A DNA stretch of 53,959 nucleotides from Candidatus Saccharimonadota bacterium (GTDB lineage: Bacteria; Patescibacteriota; Saccharimonadia; Saccharimonadales; Saccharimonadaceae): contig JAGCNM010000023.1 of the NCBI GenBank assembly GCA_017645955.1, positions 1-53,959 of the forward strand. Reading direction: 5' to 3'. The position numbers and the translations under genes were made by a program. Positions 32,761 through 41,463 of this stretch are shown here, piece by piece. Numbering within the stretch: the first letter of the stretch is position 1; each line of letters begins with the position of its first letter. The notes beneath the pieces are model-generated. The model ran no database searches. It was not told where the DNA came from and was given only the letters and a program-made list of their open reading frames with translations.

Positions 32761-33873
32761 ATGAATAAAGTGTTTAATCCAGAATTACCAAATAATAACT
32801 TGGCTGTATTGCCTCCAGATGTCGATTTTAGAGATTCTGATATTTTGATTGCTTCGATGAAGGCGAGTCGCTCTGTGTCTCAACTTAGAACTAGGCTTAC
32901 TCTTAGTAAACGCACCATAGCTAACGCAATTGATCTTTTTTCTCCTTTGTTTGTTCCGGAGGCTGTGGCTAGTTCTGGAGTTGAAAATATAATAACAACG
33001 AATGATAGCGTTTATATTGCAAAAATCGAAAAGATAAGGAATTTAGAGCCCGTCGAAAAAGAAACATTACGATATACTGATGCTCTAGAACATGGTGCAC
33101 ATATCGTTAATAATCGTGGATTTTTGGCGACTAATGATTATATTAAGCTACAGAAAATGCTCGAACCTGCTCAAAACGGAATCAGAAATTATCCTGGAAC
33201 TACTCTGAAAAACCCAGTTACCAAAAAAGTGTATTATACGCCGCCGGTTGGAGAAAAGAAAATTAGGGATTTATTATCGAATTACGAGAAGTATTATAAT
33301 GAAAAGGCACCCACACATGAAGTGTATGCTAGAATGGCTATTTTACATTATCAGTTTGAAGCGATACATCCATTTGGAGATGGAAATGGTCGAACTGGTA
33401 GGATTTTGATGCCGCTTTATTTAATGGTGCAACAAGAATTGCCGGTACCAGTTTTATTTATAAGCCAGTATATACTTAATAACCGAGATAGTTATTATGA
33501 GCTACTTAGAGGTGTCACTAATAATGGTGATTGGAAGAGTTGGATACTGTTTATTATTGAAGCGACGGAAAAACAGGCAGATTACACTACTAGCGTCTTG
33601 CAAAAAATTCAAGATAACTTGAGCAAAACAAAAGCTTTGATTAAAGAAAAGTATCCAAGCATTTATTCTTCGGAGTTGGTAGATTTTCTCTTTTCCAGAG
33701 CGTACTTTACGGAAAAGGATTTTGAAAAAGAAATTGGGGTTAGCCAGGTGACTGCGAGAAAATACTTGGTGGCATTAGAAGCAGAGCATATTCTGGACAA
33801 AAAGAGACAGCCAAAGAGAAATCGTTACTTATATGTCAATAAAAAGTATACGGACGTGATACTTAATATATAA
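32761..33873 (+). CDS. fic: class II Fic-domain adenylyltransferase with C-terminal DNA-binding region
   Basis: The 370-residue protein transfers AMP from ATP to a hydroxyl side chain of a target protein. The complete Fic motif HPFGDGNGRTGR is at 203-214. A match to the class II inhibitory motif (Ser/Thr-x-x-x-Glu-Asn), SSGVEN, lies at 71-76, so autoinhibition by an N-terminal helix is expected. The C-terminal 60 residues resemble a winged helix-turn-helix (EKEIGVSQVTARKYLVALEA). The start MNKVFNPE was chosen because the promoter and repeat lie directly before it; the upstream in-frame ATG is inside the promoter. No antitoxin gene is adjacent. It is convergent to brxL, sharing a terminator. 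Confidence 0.93.
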   Translation: MNKVFNPELPNNNLAVLPPDVDFRDSDILIASMKASRSVSQLRTRLTLSKRTIANAIDLFSPLFVPEAVASSGVENIITTNDSVYIAKIEKIRNLEPVEKETLRYTDALEHGAHIVNNRGFLATNDYIKLQKMLEPAQNGIRNYPGTTLKNPVTKKVYYTPPVGEKKIRDLLSNYEKYYNEKAPTHEVYARMAILHYQFEAIHPFGDGNGRTGRILMPLYLMVQQELPVPVLFISQYILNNRDSYYELLRGVTNNGDWKSWILFIIEATEKQADYTTSVLQKIQDNLSKTKALIKEKYPSIYSSELVDFLFSRAYFTEKDFEKEIGVSQVTARKYLVALEAEHILDKKRQPKRNRYLYVNKKYTDVILNI

Positions 33874-33909
33874 AAACTATCATGTTCCTTGTAGGACTTG
33901 ATAGTTTTT
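33872..33909. terminator. bidirectional terminator between fic and brxL, built from the fic repeat
   Basis: AAAAACTATCA (33872-33882) pairs with TGATAGTTTTT (33899-33909), with A and T tracts on both sides. The arms include CTATCATGT (33877-33885) and ACTTGATAG (33896-33904), almost the same repeat as in the fic promoter. Confidence 0.85.
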
Positions 33910-33928
33910 ATACGATATTAGTGAGTTC

Positions 33929-35401
33929 TTAGTTGACCAATTCGGGAATGGTGACGGGTTTTTCTTCGTTGGTCTCCTTATTTATATAGGTGAAGTTGCG
34001 GTCGGCGAATTCGGCGCCTTCGATGCGGAAGAGTTGTTCCTTGACGCGGCGGCGACCTTCGAGAGCATACTCAAGAATTTCGGCAATATCTTCTTTAGTG
34101 TAATCTCCACCTGGATATAATAGTTTCACTAAGCCAGAAACGGTTTTGCGGACGGCGATGACGTCGCGTTGGTTTAGGTCGTGGCCGAGTTTGAAATACT
34201 GATCAAACGCATCTGAGAAATTGCGTTTCCTGAGCTCGCGGAAGAATTCCGATAAATAATCGGTGATAAACCCATAATCATCGGTAATTAGTTCTGGACG
34301 CATTTTGGGAACTTCCCAGCCTGGTAAATAATAATGCATGCGATCAAAGAAAGCTGAGTCATCACGCATGGCGGATGGGAATGGGGCAAATAGATGTGAA
34401 TTGGCAGCCAAAATATCCTGAACCGATTGGTTGATGTTGCCAACGAATACCATAGAAGCTTTGGCGCTTTTTTCTTCTTTTCCGCGAGCGAAAGAGCCGG
34501 AGGCCATGTAATCTTTCATGATTTGAACACCGTCTTTATCCTTAAAAGTGATGCCAGCAACTTCATCAAAAGCAACACAATCCCAAAGCCCAACTAGACC
34601 AACAGTGCGAGAAGCCATATTGTAAAAGAGATTAGCAACGGTGGTTTGTCCGCCGGACACAAGAATTGAGTTTGGTGAGATTTCCTTGTAGATATGTGAT
34701 TTGCCAGTACCGCGTGGGCCGAGCTCGCACATGTTATAGTTATTCTCGACGAGCGGAACGGCACGTTCTAGCATGTGCCATTTTTGACGATATTCCAGAT
34801 GACTTGGTTCCATACCCATAGAGCGAATTAAAATGTCAATCCATTCATCTTTTGTAAACGATTTGCGGCCATTCACGAGTTCTTCAAAATCCATGCTGGG
34901 GAGTTGGATTGGTTTGACTTCGCTAACCACAAAAGGTAAAGATGGAGTATTGTCATCATTGTCACCATGATAATAACTGACTCTAGAAATACACCAAATA
35001 CCACCAACGAGAAGTTTTTCAAATTGCTTAACGATTTCTGGGGAGATATAAGCACGCTTGATGCCAAGGTTGGAGAATTCTGCTTCGTAACGATCCTCGC
35101 GTTCGTTAAGTCGAACGGTGATTTTGTCGATTACGGTATATTGGGTGCGTTCGCGAATAAGGCTTTTAACTTTTTCGGCTTCGTCGGGACGGACGAAATT
35201 GTCGGCGAGAATTTTCTTTACCATAACGACGCCGTCTTCTATAGCGGATTCGTCGTCGGTGGCGCAATACATGCCGAGAAGATACTCCAAGACATATACT
35301 GGAACATTGGCACCTTCTTTGATTTTTTTAGTTAAGTCTTTCCGGACGACTTTGCCGGGGAAGACTTGGTTTAGTTTATTACTAATCATGACTTTGTCCA
35401 T
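33929..35401 (-). CDS. brxL: BREX protein BrxL, ATPase part only (C-terminal Lon-like domain missing)
   Basis: BrxL is the ring-forming AAA+ protein that ends type 1 BREX operons. Seen here: an N-terminal DNA-binding-like region (about 1-170), Walker A GPRGTGKS at 228-235, Walker B WDCVAFDE at 273-280, and the AAA lid segments to about 460. The chain ends at residue 490 with a VTIPELVN stretch. In full-length BrxL (about 680 residues, by family knowledge) this position is the linker into the Lon-like domain. No continuation exists downstream; the terminator and fic gene follow within 60 bases. Either a short functional form or a truncation is possible. It is 12 bases after pglZ, with GAAAGGA as ribosome site. 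Confidence 0.88.
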   Translation of the reverse strand: MDKVMISNKLNQVFPGKVVRKDLTKKIKEGANVPVYVLEYLLGMYCATDDESAIEDGVVMVKKILADNFVRPDEAEKVKSLIRERTQYTVIDKITVRLNEREDRYEAEFSNLGIKRAYISPEIVKQFEKLLVGGIWCISRVSYYHGDNDDNTPSLPFVVSEVKPIQLPSMDFEELVNGRKSFTKDEWIDILIRSMGMEPSHLEYRQKWHMLERAVPLVENNYNMCELGPRGTGKSHIYKEISPNSILVSGGQTTVANLFYNMASRTVGLVGLWDCVAFDEVAGITFKDKDGVQIMKDYMASGSFARGKEEKSAKASMVFVGNINQSVQDILAANSHLFAPFPSAMRDDSAFFDRMHYYLPGWEVPKMRPELITDDYGFITDYLSEFFRELRKRNFSDAFDQYFKLGHDLNQRDVIAVRKTVSGLVKLLYPGGDYTKEDIAEILEYALEGRRRVKEQLFRIEGAEFADRNFTYINKETNEEKPVTIPELVN

Positions 35402-35413
35402 GTTGATTCCTTT

Positions 35414-37921
35414 CTATAATAGTGACATGATGATGTCAATCTTAAAGTTGATGCGATCTTCGTAGCTGGCTCCGTCTGAGATTATTAGAGAGTAATCGGA
35501 GTTTTTGTCATAACTACGGGTTTGAGAGAATACAAACTTTTCTTTAAATTCGCGTTTTGTGGGGTCTTGGTCGGCGATATCGGCAATAATGGTTACTTCA
35601 TTGCTAATTCTGTTCCCGTCTTTATCTTCAAAATAAATATGGTAAGTGGCTGGGACTTTTTCTTCGGAAACCGGTTCATCTTGGACGAATTTGAGGAAGG
35701 TGATAGCGTTGGTGATTTTGGTGCTGATGCCATTATAAAGAATTTTAACTTGCGGTAGGTTGGTGGTCTGACGTGATGATTTGAAGGAGAGCCTTGGAAC
35801 GATGACTTCTTGAGGCATAGCACCACCATGAGTGTAGTTACTGGTGGCGCCACGTTTGCGATAAACAGTGTTGCCACGCGGAATGTTGACGTATCTGGTA
35901 TCATCTGGGTTTAGGTAATTCATCTCAAAGCTTAAAGTATCTGCTGAATCACCTTTGGTGGCAGAAAGGGAATAACGTTTTTTGATTTTTGTAGCGTCGG
36001 TACTTTCATCAATGCGATCTAGATTGATATTGCGGTAGAAGAAGCCGTGGTCGGAAGTTAAAATGACATTAACGCCGCTAAAGGTAGTATGCAACTCTAG
36101 CACTAATTGGCTTAGCTCTTTGATAGTACGTTCACAGGCATCGAATACCTTTTTATCGTCACTTTCACCAACCTTGTCGATTACGTCGTGATAGATGTAG
36201 ACGTATTTTTTGCCGGAGAATAATTTTTTCCAGTCAGTTTTTCTGGGAGGTAAATCGTCGTATTGAATTGCCATATTGTCCGGATTGGTTGAAGTGAGGA
36301 TTTTGTTGCGGTTGTCGGTGCCAGCAGTGGAGACGCCATCCGATGTAACGCTTTCGTCGCTACTTGCAACTAGCTTGCCATGAGGCAGGAGAGCGGCCAT
36401 GCCGAGCTGAGTGTAGGAGGGAACGACGCCAATCATGGGGTCAATGGAAACGGTAGCGCCGGATTTGCGAAGCTCGTTTGCTAATTCAGCAGAAACTTCG
36501 TAGCGCATGGCGTCAGAAATAATCACAAAGACACGGTCTTTCTTGCCATCGAGAGGCTGGAGAGAAGACTGATAAAAATCCTGTTGAAGTGCAATATCGC
36601 CTTCGTCCCATTTGATATCGGTGATGGAGTTGCACCATTTCTCAGCGAGACGATCACAATATTCCATAGTGTAGATGTTTTCGATGTGCTCGACTAAGTT
36701 GATGTAGTTGTCGTTTTTGGTTGATTCGGAGTAGGCTTGATTGAATTTGCGATAAAATGTGTCAATTTGATAGAGTTTTTCAGCATAGAGTTTGGTGAGT
36801 TTATCGCGATTAGATTCGACGATGCTCATGAGATTTTGTTTGACGGAATCGAAGAACTTGTCGGCATAATCTAGCATGTCGTAATCGGTGCGATATTTTT
36901 CGCAGAGATTTTTGGTGCGACGAGTACGCAATTCGGTAGTAATGGAATCGTTGTTGTCTAGTTTGATGAGTAATTTCTGAATAATAGCAACATCGATGGC
37001 CTCGAAAGTATCGGCATTGATGAACGAATCTAGGTCGAGTTGTTCTAGTATTTCGGCGAAGTTATATTTATCTGCGACTATTTCGGCATATTCAAGATAT
37101 AAATCCGCAGTGGTCCTATCGTTAACGAGGTCGTGGACTAGCATATTGATATTAGCGGAAGCTTCTTTTGGCAAAATGAAATCTCTGAGGCGTGGGATGA
37201 TGTTTACTTGGTCTAGGTTGTAGAAGAAATAGGAAACGATGATTCTTTCAAGAGTTGCATTTAAATCGTCAAGATTTACGCTTTTGTCGCCGAATTCATT
37301 GATAATAAGGGATGAGATATATTCGTCGTCAATGAATTTGAGATCTTTGACGAATTCGGTGGGGTTTTGCATGTAGCTACGGAAGATGGCGATAAAAATG
37401 CGGTCTTGACGAATGGAGTCGGCATTGAAGTTGGTCGCAACAAAAGTACGACTTAAATCGTCTTCGCTTGGATTTGGCGGTAGATATTCTTTGATTTTGT
37501 TAACTCGGGCTTTGTTCTTGAAAAATCGCTTGTTTTTTTCTACGACTGGACGGCAATGCTGGGGGAGACCGAGAGTGTTAAGGTCCAGGGTGATTTCGTC
37601 TGGCACAAATACACTGCCCTTATTCCTCATTTCTAGGGCGATGAGTGGATTTGAGGCGCTGCTGGAGTATGGCTGTTCTAGGTAAATTAGGACATTGACA
37701 CCTGGGGCTAGATTGGCGATGTGGTTTTCAATAAACATCGGGTTGTCATCGTAGACGATGACTTCGAGATTGTCGGAAACTAGGTCACTTAAGTATTCAG
37801 CATTTTGGCCATCTTCGTCGTACCAGACGAGGATACGACGAGGTTCGCCTAGGCGAAGTGGCTCAGCGAAATAATCAGTGAGGTATTTTAGGATTTCGTC
37901 GTTAATGTTATCGCTTTGCAT
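35414..37921 (-). CDS. pglZ: BREX alkaline-phosphatase-fold protein PglZ (BrxZ)
   Basis: The 835-residue protein belongs to the PglZ family essential in BREX. The core domain has the metal-binding strand VFVIISDAMRYEV (about 464-476) and VPSYTQLGMAALLP with the conserved threonine. YVYIYHDVIDKVGE and NVILTSDHGFFYR follow with the distal metal ligands near 575-650. The N-terminal half is helical. The precise reaction of PglZ in defence is not known. It overlaps pglX by one base and belongs to the six-gene operon. Length is ordinary for type 1 BREX, and no key motif appears lost. Confidence 0.95.
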   Translation of the reverse strand: MQSDNINDEILKYLTDYFAEPLRLGEPRRILVWYDEDGQNAEYLSDLVSDNLEVIVYDDNPMFIENHIANLAPGVNVLIYLEQPYSSSASNPLIALEMRNKGSVFVPDEITLDLNTLGLPQHCRPVVEKNKRFFKNKARVNKIKEYLPPNPSEDDLSRTFVATNFNADSIRQDRIFIAIFRSYMQNPTEFVKDLKFIDDEYISSLIINEFGDKSVNLDDLNATLERIIVSYFFYNLDQVNIIPRLRDFILPKEASANINMLVHDLVNDRTTADLYLEYAEIVADKYNFAEILEQLDLDSFINADTFEAIDVAIIQKLLIKLDNNDSITTELRTRRTKNLCEKYRTDYDMLDYADKFFDSVKQNLMSIVESNRDKLTKLYAEKLYQIDTFYRKFNQAYSESTKNDNYINLVEHIENIYTMEYCDRLAEKWCNSITDIKWDEGDIALQQDFYQSSLQPLDGKKDRVFVIISDAMRYEVSAELANELRKSGATVSIDPMIGVVPSYTQLGMAALLPHGKLVASSDESVTSDGVSTAGTDNRNKILTSTNPDNMAIQYDDLPPRKTDWKKLFSGKKYVYIYHDVIDKVGESDDKKVFDACERTIKELSQLVLELHTTFSGVNVILTSDHGFFYRNINLDRIDESTDATKIKKRYSLSATKGDSADTLSFEMNYLNPDDTRYVNIPRGNTVYRKRGATSNYTHGGAMPQEVIVPRLSFKSSRQTTNLPQVKILYNGISTKITNAITFLKFVQDEPVSEEKVPATYHIYFEDKDGNRISNEVTIIADIADQDPTKREFKEKFVFSQTRSYDKNSDYSLIISDGASYEDRINFKIDIIMSLL

Positions 37922-40900
37922 TAGAAATCTCCGTATTCTGACTTGATGGCGTCTTTTAGGGGTTTATCTTTAAGGACATCGTTGAGGATATGGGCACCTT
38001 TTTTGACGTCGGTGGCGGCGTAGGATAGTTTGATGTAATTACGTTTGATGCCATCGTCTAGGTCTAATTCGATGCGTTTGTCGGCGATGTTTTTGAGAAG
38101 TTTATCAAATTCCTTGATTTCGTCGAGCTTGTCGGCGAGATCGGATTGTTCGGTTAGCAATTCGCCACGTTTCATACCACTGGCGGACTGGAGCTCGGTT
38201 TTGATTTCGGCGAGACGATGATCATAGTAGTTCATAATGGGAGTGACATAGTCAACGCGAACTTTGGCCATGAGGCTCGGAGTATAACGGTGGATATAGA
38301 AGAGAGCTTTAAAGGCATTGTGTTTGCCGGAAGAGATTTGCCAGTAGATGGGACGACCGTCGCTTTTCTTGGTGGGATCAGCGTAGATTTCGTGGGCGTG
38401 GTTGTTGAAGAATTCGTTGACGAAATAGTTACGAATGACATCTTCGCTGTTTTCGGTATTTTTGCGGCCAAGGCCCTCAGCGAGCCAGTCCAAATTAGTG
38501 GAGAGGGTGCTGGAGCCGAAATCAGATTCTAGGAAGTGGCGAAGTTTATTCATAATGTCGTCACGACCGATGGAGTCGTGGTCCATGATGGTGATAATGC
38601 CATCGCTATCAACCGTGTCGTTCTCGGGAAGCTCGGTACCTGGACCGGCATATTGGATGCCTGGCTTGTCTGTGGAATAACGCCCCATGACACAACCTAC
38701 GAAGTAAGAAAGGAAAGAGCGGGCTTCACGAGCATGGTCGGCTTTACGAACGGTAATGCGGTCGTCGGGGACATCTGGAGTGAGCTCATCTTGTAATCCG
38801 TAGAGTTCGATGGCGATTTCGTTGAGTTTTTCTTCGTTGGACTTAAGGTTATTGAAACGTTCTTCGCAGTGTTTCTCGTAAGCGGAGAAAGCGTCGGAGA
38901 GCTTGTTACTTTCGGTTTTGTATTTGAAGAGGGGATGAGCAGTAAAGTCCCAAGATGTTTCGTAGTCGTCCCAGTCGTCTTTAGATAATAGTCTGTTTTC
39001 TTTAACTAGAGCAACTGTAGTGTTCCTGTGGTCGGTTGACTCAACGATGGGATATGTAGATATTTGTCCAACTTCAAAGCTAATAGTTGGCGAAATGTAA
39101 CTAGCAATTTTACTTAAAACATTAGTGTTTAGGATTCCTTGAAGATATGCTAGATCATCTGGCTCTTTACAGAAAATGCTTGCGCCGGCACTGTCAAAAA
39201 TGTGCCCAGCTGGTTTGAATCTAAAGGCAAGATTGAATGAAATTTTAGACCAGGTAATCGAGGGATTAAAATAATAATCTGATCCTCTAACATATGACGA
39301 TATCTTTCCATTTTTGGTGATATGTTTTACTTCGTAGCCGTCATTTTGCCAATTTATTACATAATCATTATTACCATACCATTTGCGATATTGTCCACCT
39401 TTATTATGCGGAAACCATTTTGCAGTAGACAATTTACTTTCTTCTTGGCTGGTGCTGGTTAGCTTTTCTTTACTATAATCCACTTCCCACCATTCCCTCA
39501 GGAATCTATTATTGTCACTACTATCAAGGCCTTTTTTTATAATCGCAAGATTATTTAGTTGTTTAGATGTTGACATAATTGTATTTATTTTAACGGGAGA
39601 CCAATATGCGATAATGTAGCCTGGAAGGGAGCTATAGCTTTCGCTTTTATTCCAAAAACCTTTGTTCTCCTTATCCTCATTTAATATGTCTTTTGCAATT
39701 TTATTTTTGTCGCTCGGTTTTTCATCAATTAGACGAACATAAAAGCCATAATTACCTCTTCTTTTTTCGATAATAAAGGCAGTAGGTATAACGACAAGTC
39801 CTATTCCTTCAAAGATTCCTGCACCTAGATGTAGCATACCGGTGATTGAATAGTTTTCAACTATTTCTTTCCTAAATTTTTCGTAACTGGTTAGAAACAT
39901 CCAAGCGTCTGGTGTAATCATTGCAATTAGTCCATTATTGGTTGTCAAATATATGCATTGGCTCATGAAGACAGACGACATATTGGCGTTTTCATCTGGG
40001 TAGTAATCATTGATATAGTGTTTCAATTTAGTATTGTATTTATTCATGTACGGTGGGTTGGTGACAGCGATGGTGAATTTTTTACTGAGGATTTCCGCTT
40101 GGGCGATGAGCGGTTCCAGTTCTCTGTTAACGCCAAATGTTGTGGCAATAGAATCACTTTTTATGGCATCACGTAAGGCGTCGTAATTAAGGCTACGGAT
40201 TTTGAGGATGGAGCCGTATTCTTTGGCATCGCGGAACGTAGTCATAAGATAATCTAGAATATCTTTGGCTTCTCCAGAAGGAGAGAAAGTTGAAAGGTTG
40301 ACTTTGTTGCTTTCGTGGATACTTAAGATATGTTGTTTGATGGATTTTGCAAAAATCCTGTCATCGTATTTGCGGGCGATTAACATGCAAGAGAGGATGG
40401 ATAATTGATTGGCACGGTCGTCAATGTCTAACCCGTAAAGGTTATTGTTGAGGATGAGCTCAGGAATTTCGCTTTTTGGATAACCTTCGGATTCGTAGAT
40501 TTGATAGAAAACTTCGAAAGCATAGATAAGGATGTGGCCAGAGCCGGAGCAGGGGTCAATAAAAGTGATATCTTCTATCTTTCGATTATCGTGGATTGTT
40601 TCTGATTCTTCCTTTTTCTTGACGAGGTATTCCCATTTTGATTCTAGGGTTTTGTTAGGATGACGATCTAGCCAATAGCGACCAAGAGAATTCTCGACAA
40701 GATATTTAACAACCCAGTCGGGCGTGAAAATTTGAGTGACATATGGGATATCTTCCTTGGTGGTTGGAGTTTTAAGCTTCATTGCACGGTCTTTTTCGGC
40801 TTGATTGTAATACTGATAGAGCCAGCCGATGATTTCGGTGTGCTTGAACTGCTCTTCGCCGAGCCTTAAAATACGATCGTTTAGACCGTCGGGAGTTAAT

Positions 40901-41463
40901 AGGTTGTTTGGAATAAGCCCGTCGATATTCTCGGTGTCGCCATCAAAGACATCAGGGATAGCTTCACCGAGTTTCTTGACTACTGCTAGAATAATGGTCT
41001 TGTATTTTTCTTGATCATTCATTTCGGTGAGCTTGGCGTAGTCGATATCGAGAGAGGTTTCACGGAGTTTGGACATAGTCATGATTTCGGGGTTGCGGAA
41101 ATCTTTGCCGGATTTGTCGCAGAGAACTTTGATGTCTAGAGATTCGAAATTGGGACCGAGAGGGAGGAAATTATTTACTTCCATGTAACGGATGGCGACA
41201 ATACGGTTAAACCAAGTGTATGCGGATTTTTCAATGATGGCTTTGATGCCGTCACGAGAAACGGCGGATTTAAGTTTGTTGTAGCGTTCGTAGTCAGAGG
41301 CTGACATGGCGCGAAGAACGTGCTCGGTGTTTTCGTATAAATCACCGTGTTGCGTAAAATGTAGGTCTTCTTCGATATGGAGATCTTGCAGTTTGACCTT
41401 CATGAGGTTGGTGAGTTTTTCGCGAGCATCCATCGCGAAAGATTTGAGTGCGTTTTTGTCCAT
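37921..41463 (-). CDS. pglX: BREX adenine-specific DNA methyltransferase PglX (BrxX)
   Basis: The 1180-residue protein is predicted to methylate N6-adenine at a short asymmetric site to mark self DNA, and is needed for phage exclusion. Motif I DPCSGSGH is at 303-310 and the catalytic NPPY at 469-472, in the order typical of these enzymes. The large C-terminal part should hold the target-recognition region (about 640-870), which by eye is more AT-rich and less regular in codon use than the flanking segments, as expected for a fast-evolving specificity domain. It overlaps brxC and pglZ by one base on each side. The recognised sequence cannot be read from the gene. Confidence 0.96.
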   Translation of the reverse strand: MDKNALKSFAMDAREKLTNLMKVKLQDLHIEEDLHFTQHGDLYENTEHVLRAMSASDYERYNKLKSAVSRDGIKAIIEKSAYTWFNRIVAIRYMEVNNFLPLGPNFESLDIKVLCDKSGKDFRNPEIMTMSKLRETSLDIDYAKLTEMNDQEKYKTIILAVVKKLGEAIPDVFDGDTENIDGLIPNNLLTPDGLNDRILRLGEEQFKHTEIIGWLYQYYNQAEKDRAMKLKTPTTKEDIPYVTQIFTPDWVVKYLVENSLGRYWLDRHPNKTLESKWEYLVKKKEESETIHDNRKIEDITFIDPCSGSGHILIYAFEVFYQIYESEGYPKSEIPELILNNNLYGLDIDDRANQLSILSCMLIARKYDDRIFAKSIKQHILSIHESNKVNLSTFSPSGEAKDILDYLMTTFRDAKEYGSILKIRSLNYDALRDAIKSDSIATTFGVNRELEPLIAQAEILSKKFTIAVTNPPYMNKYNTKLKHYINDYYPDENANMSSVFMSQCIYLTTNNGLIAMITPDAWMFLTSYEKFRKEIVENYSITGMLHLGAGIFEGIGLVVIPTAFIIEKRRGNYGFYVRLIDEKPSDKNKIAKDILNEDKENKGFWNKSESYSSLPGYIIAYWSPVKINTIMSTSKQLNNLAIIKKGLDSSDNNRFLREWWEVDYSKEKLTSTSQEESKLSTAKWFPHNKGGQYRKWYGNNDYVINWQNDGYEVKHITKNGKISSYVRGSDYYFNPSITWSKISFNLAFRFKPAGHIFDSAGASIFCKEPDDLAYLQGILNTNVLSKIASYISPTISFEVGQISTYPIVESTDHRNTTVALVKENRLLSKDDWDDYETSWDFTAHPLFKYKTESNKLSDAFSAYEKHCEERFNNLKSNEEKLNEIAIELYGLQDELTPDVPDDRITVRKADHAREARSFLSYFVGCVMGRYSTDKPGIQYAGPGTELPENDTVDSDGIITIMDHDSIGRDDIMNKLRHFLESDFGSSTLSTNLDWLAEGLGRKNTENSEDVIRNYFVNEFFNNHAHEIYADPTKKSDGRPIYWQISSGKHNAFKALFYIHRYTPSLMAKVRVDYVTPIMNYYDHRLAEIKTELQSASGMKRGELLTEQSDLADKLDEIKEFDKLLKNIADKRIELDLDDGIKRNYIKLSYAATDVKKGAHILNDVLKDKPLKDAIKSEYGDF

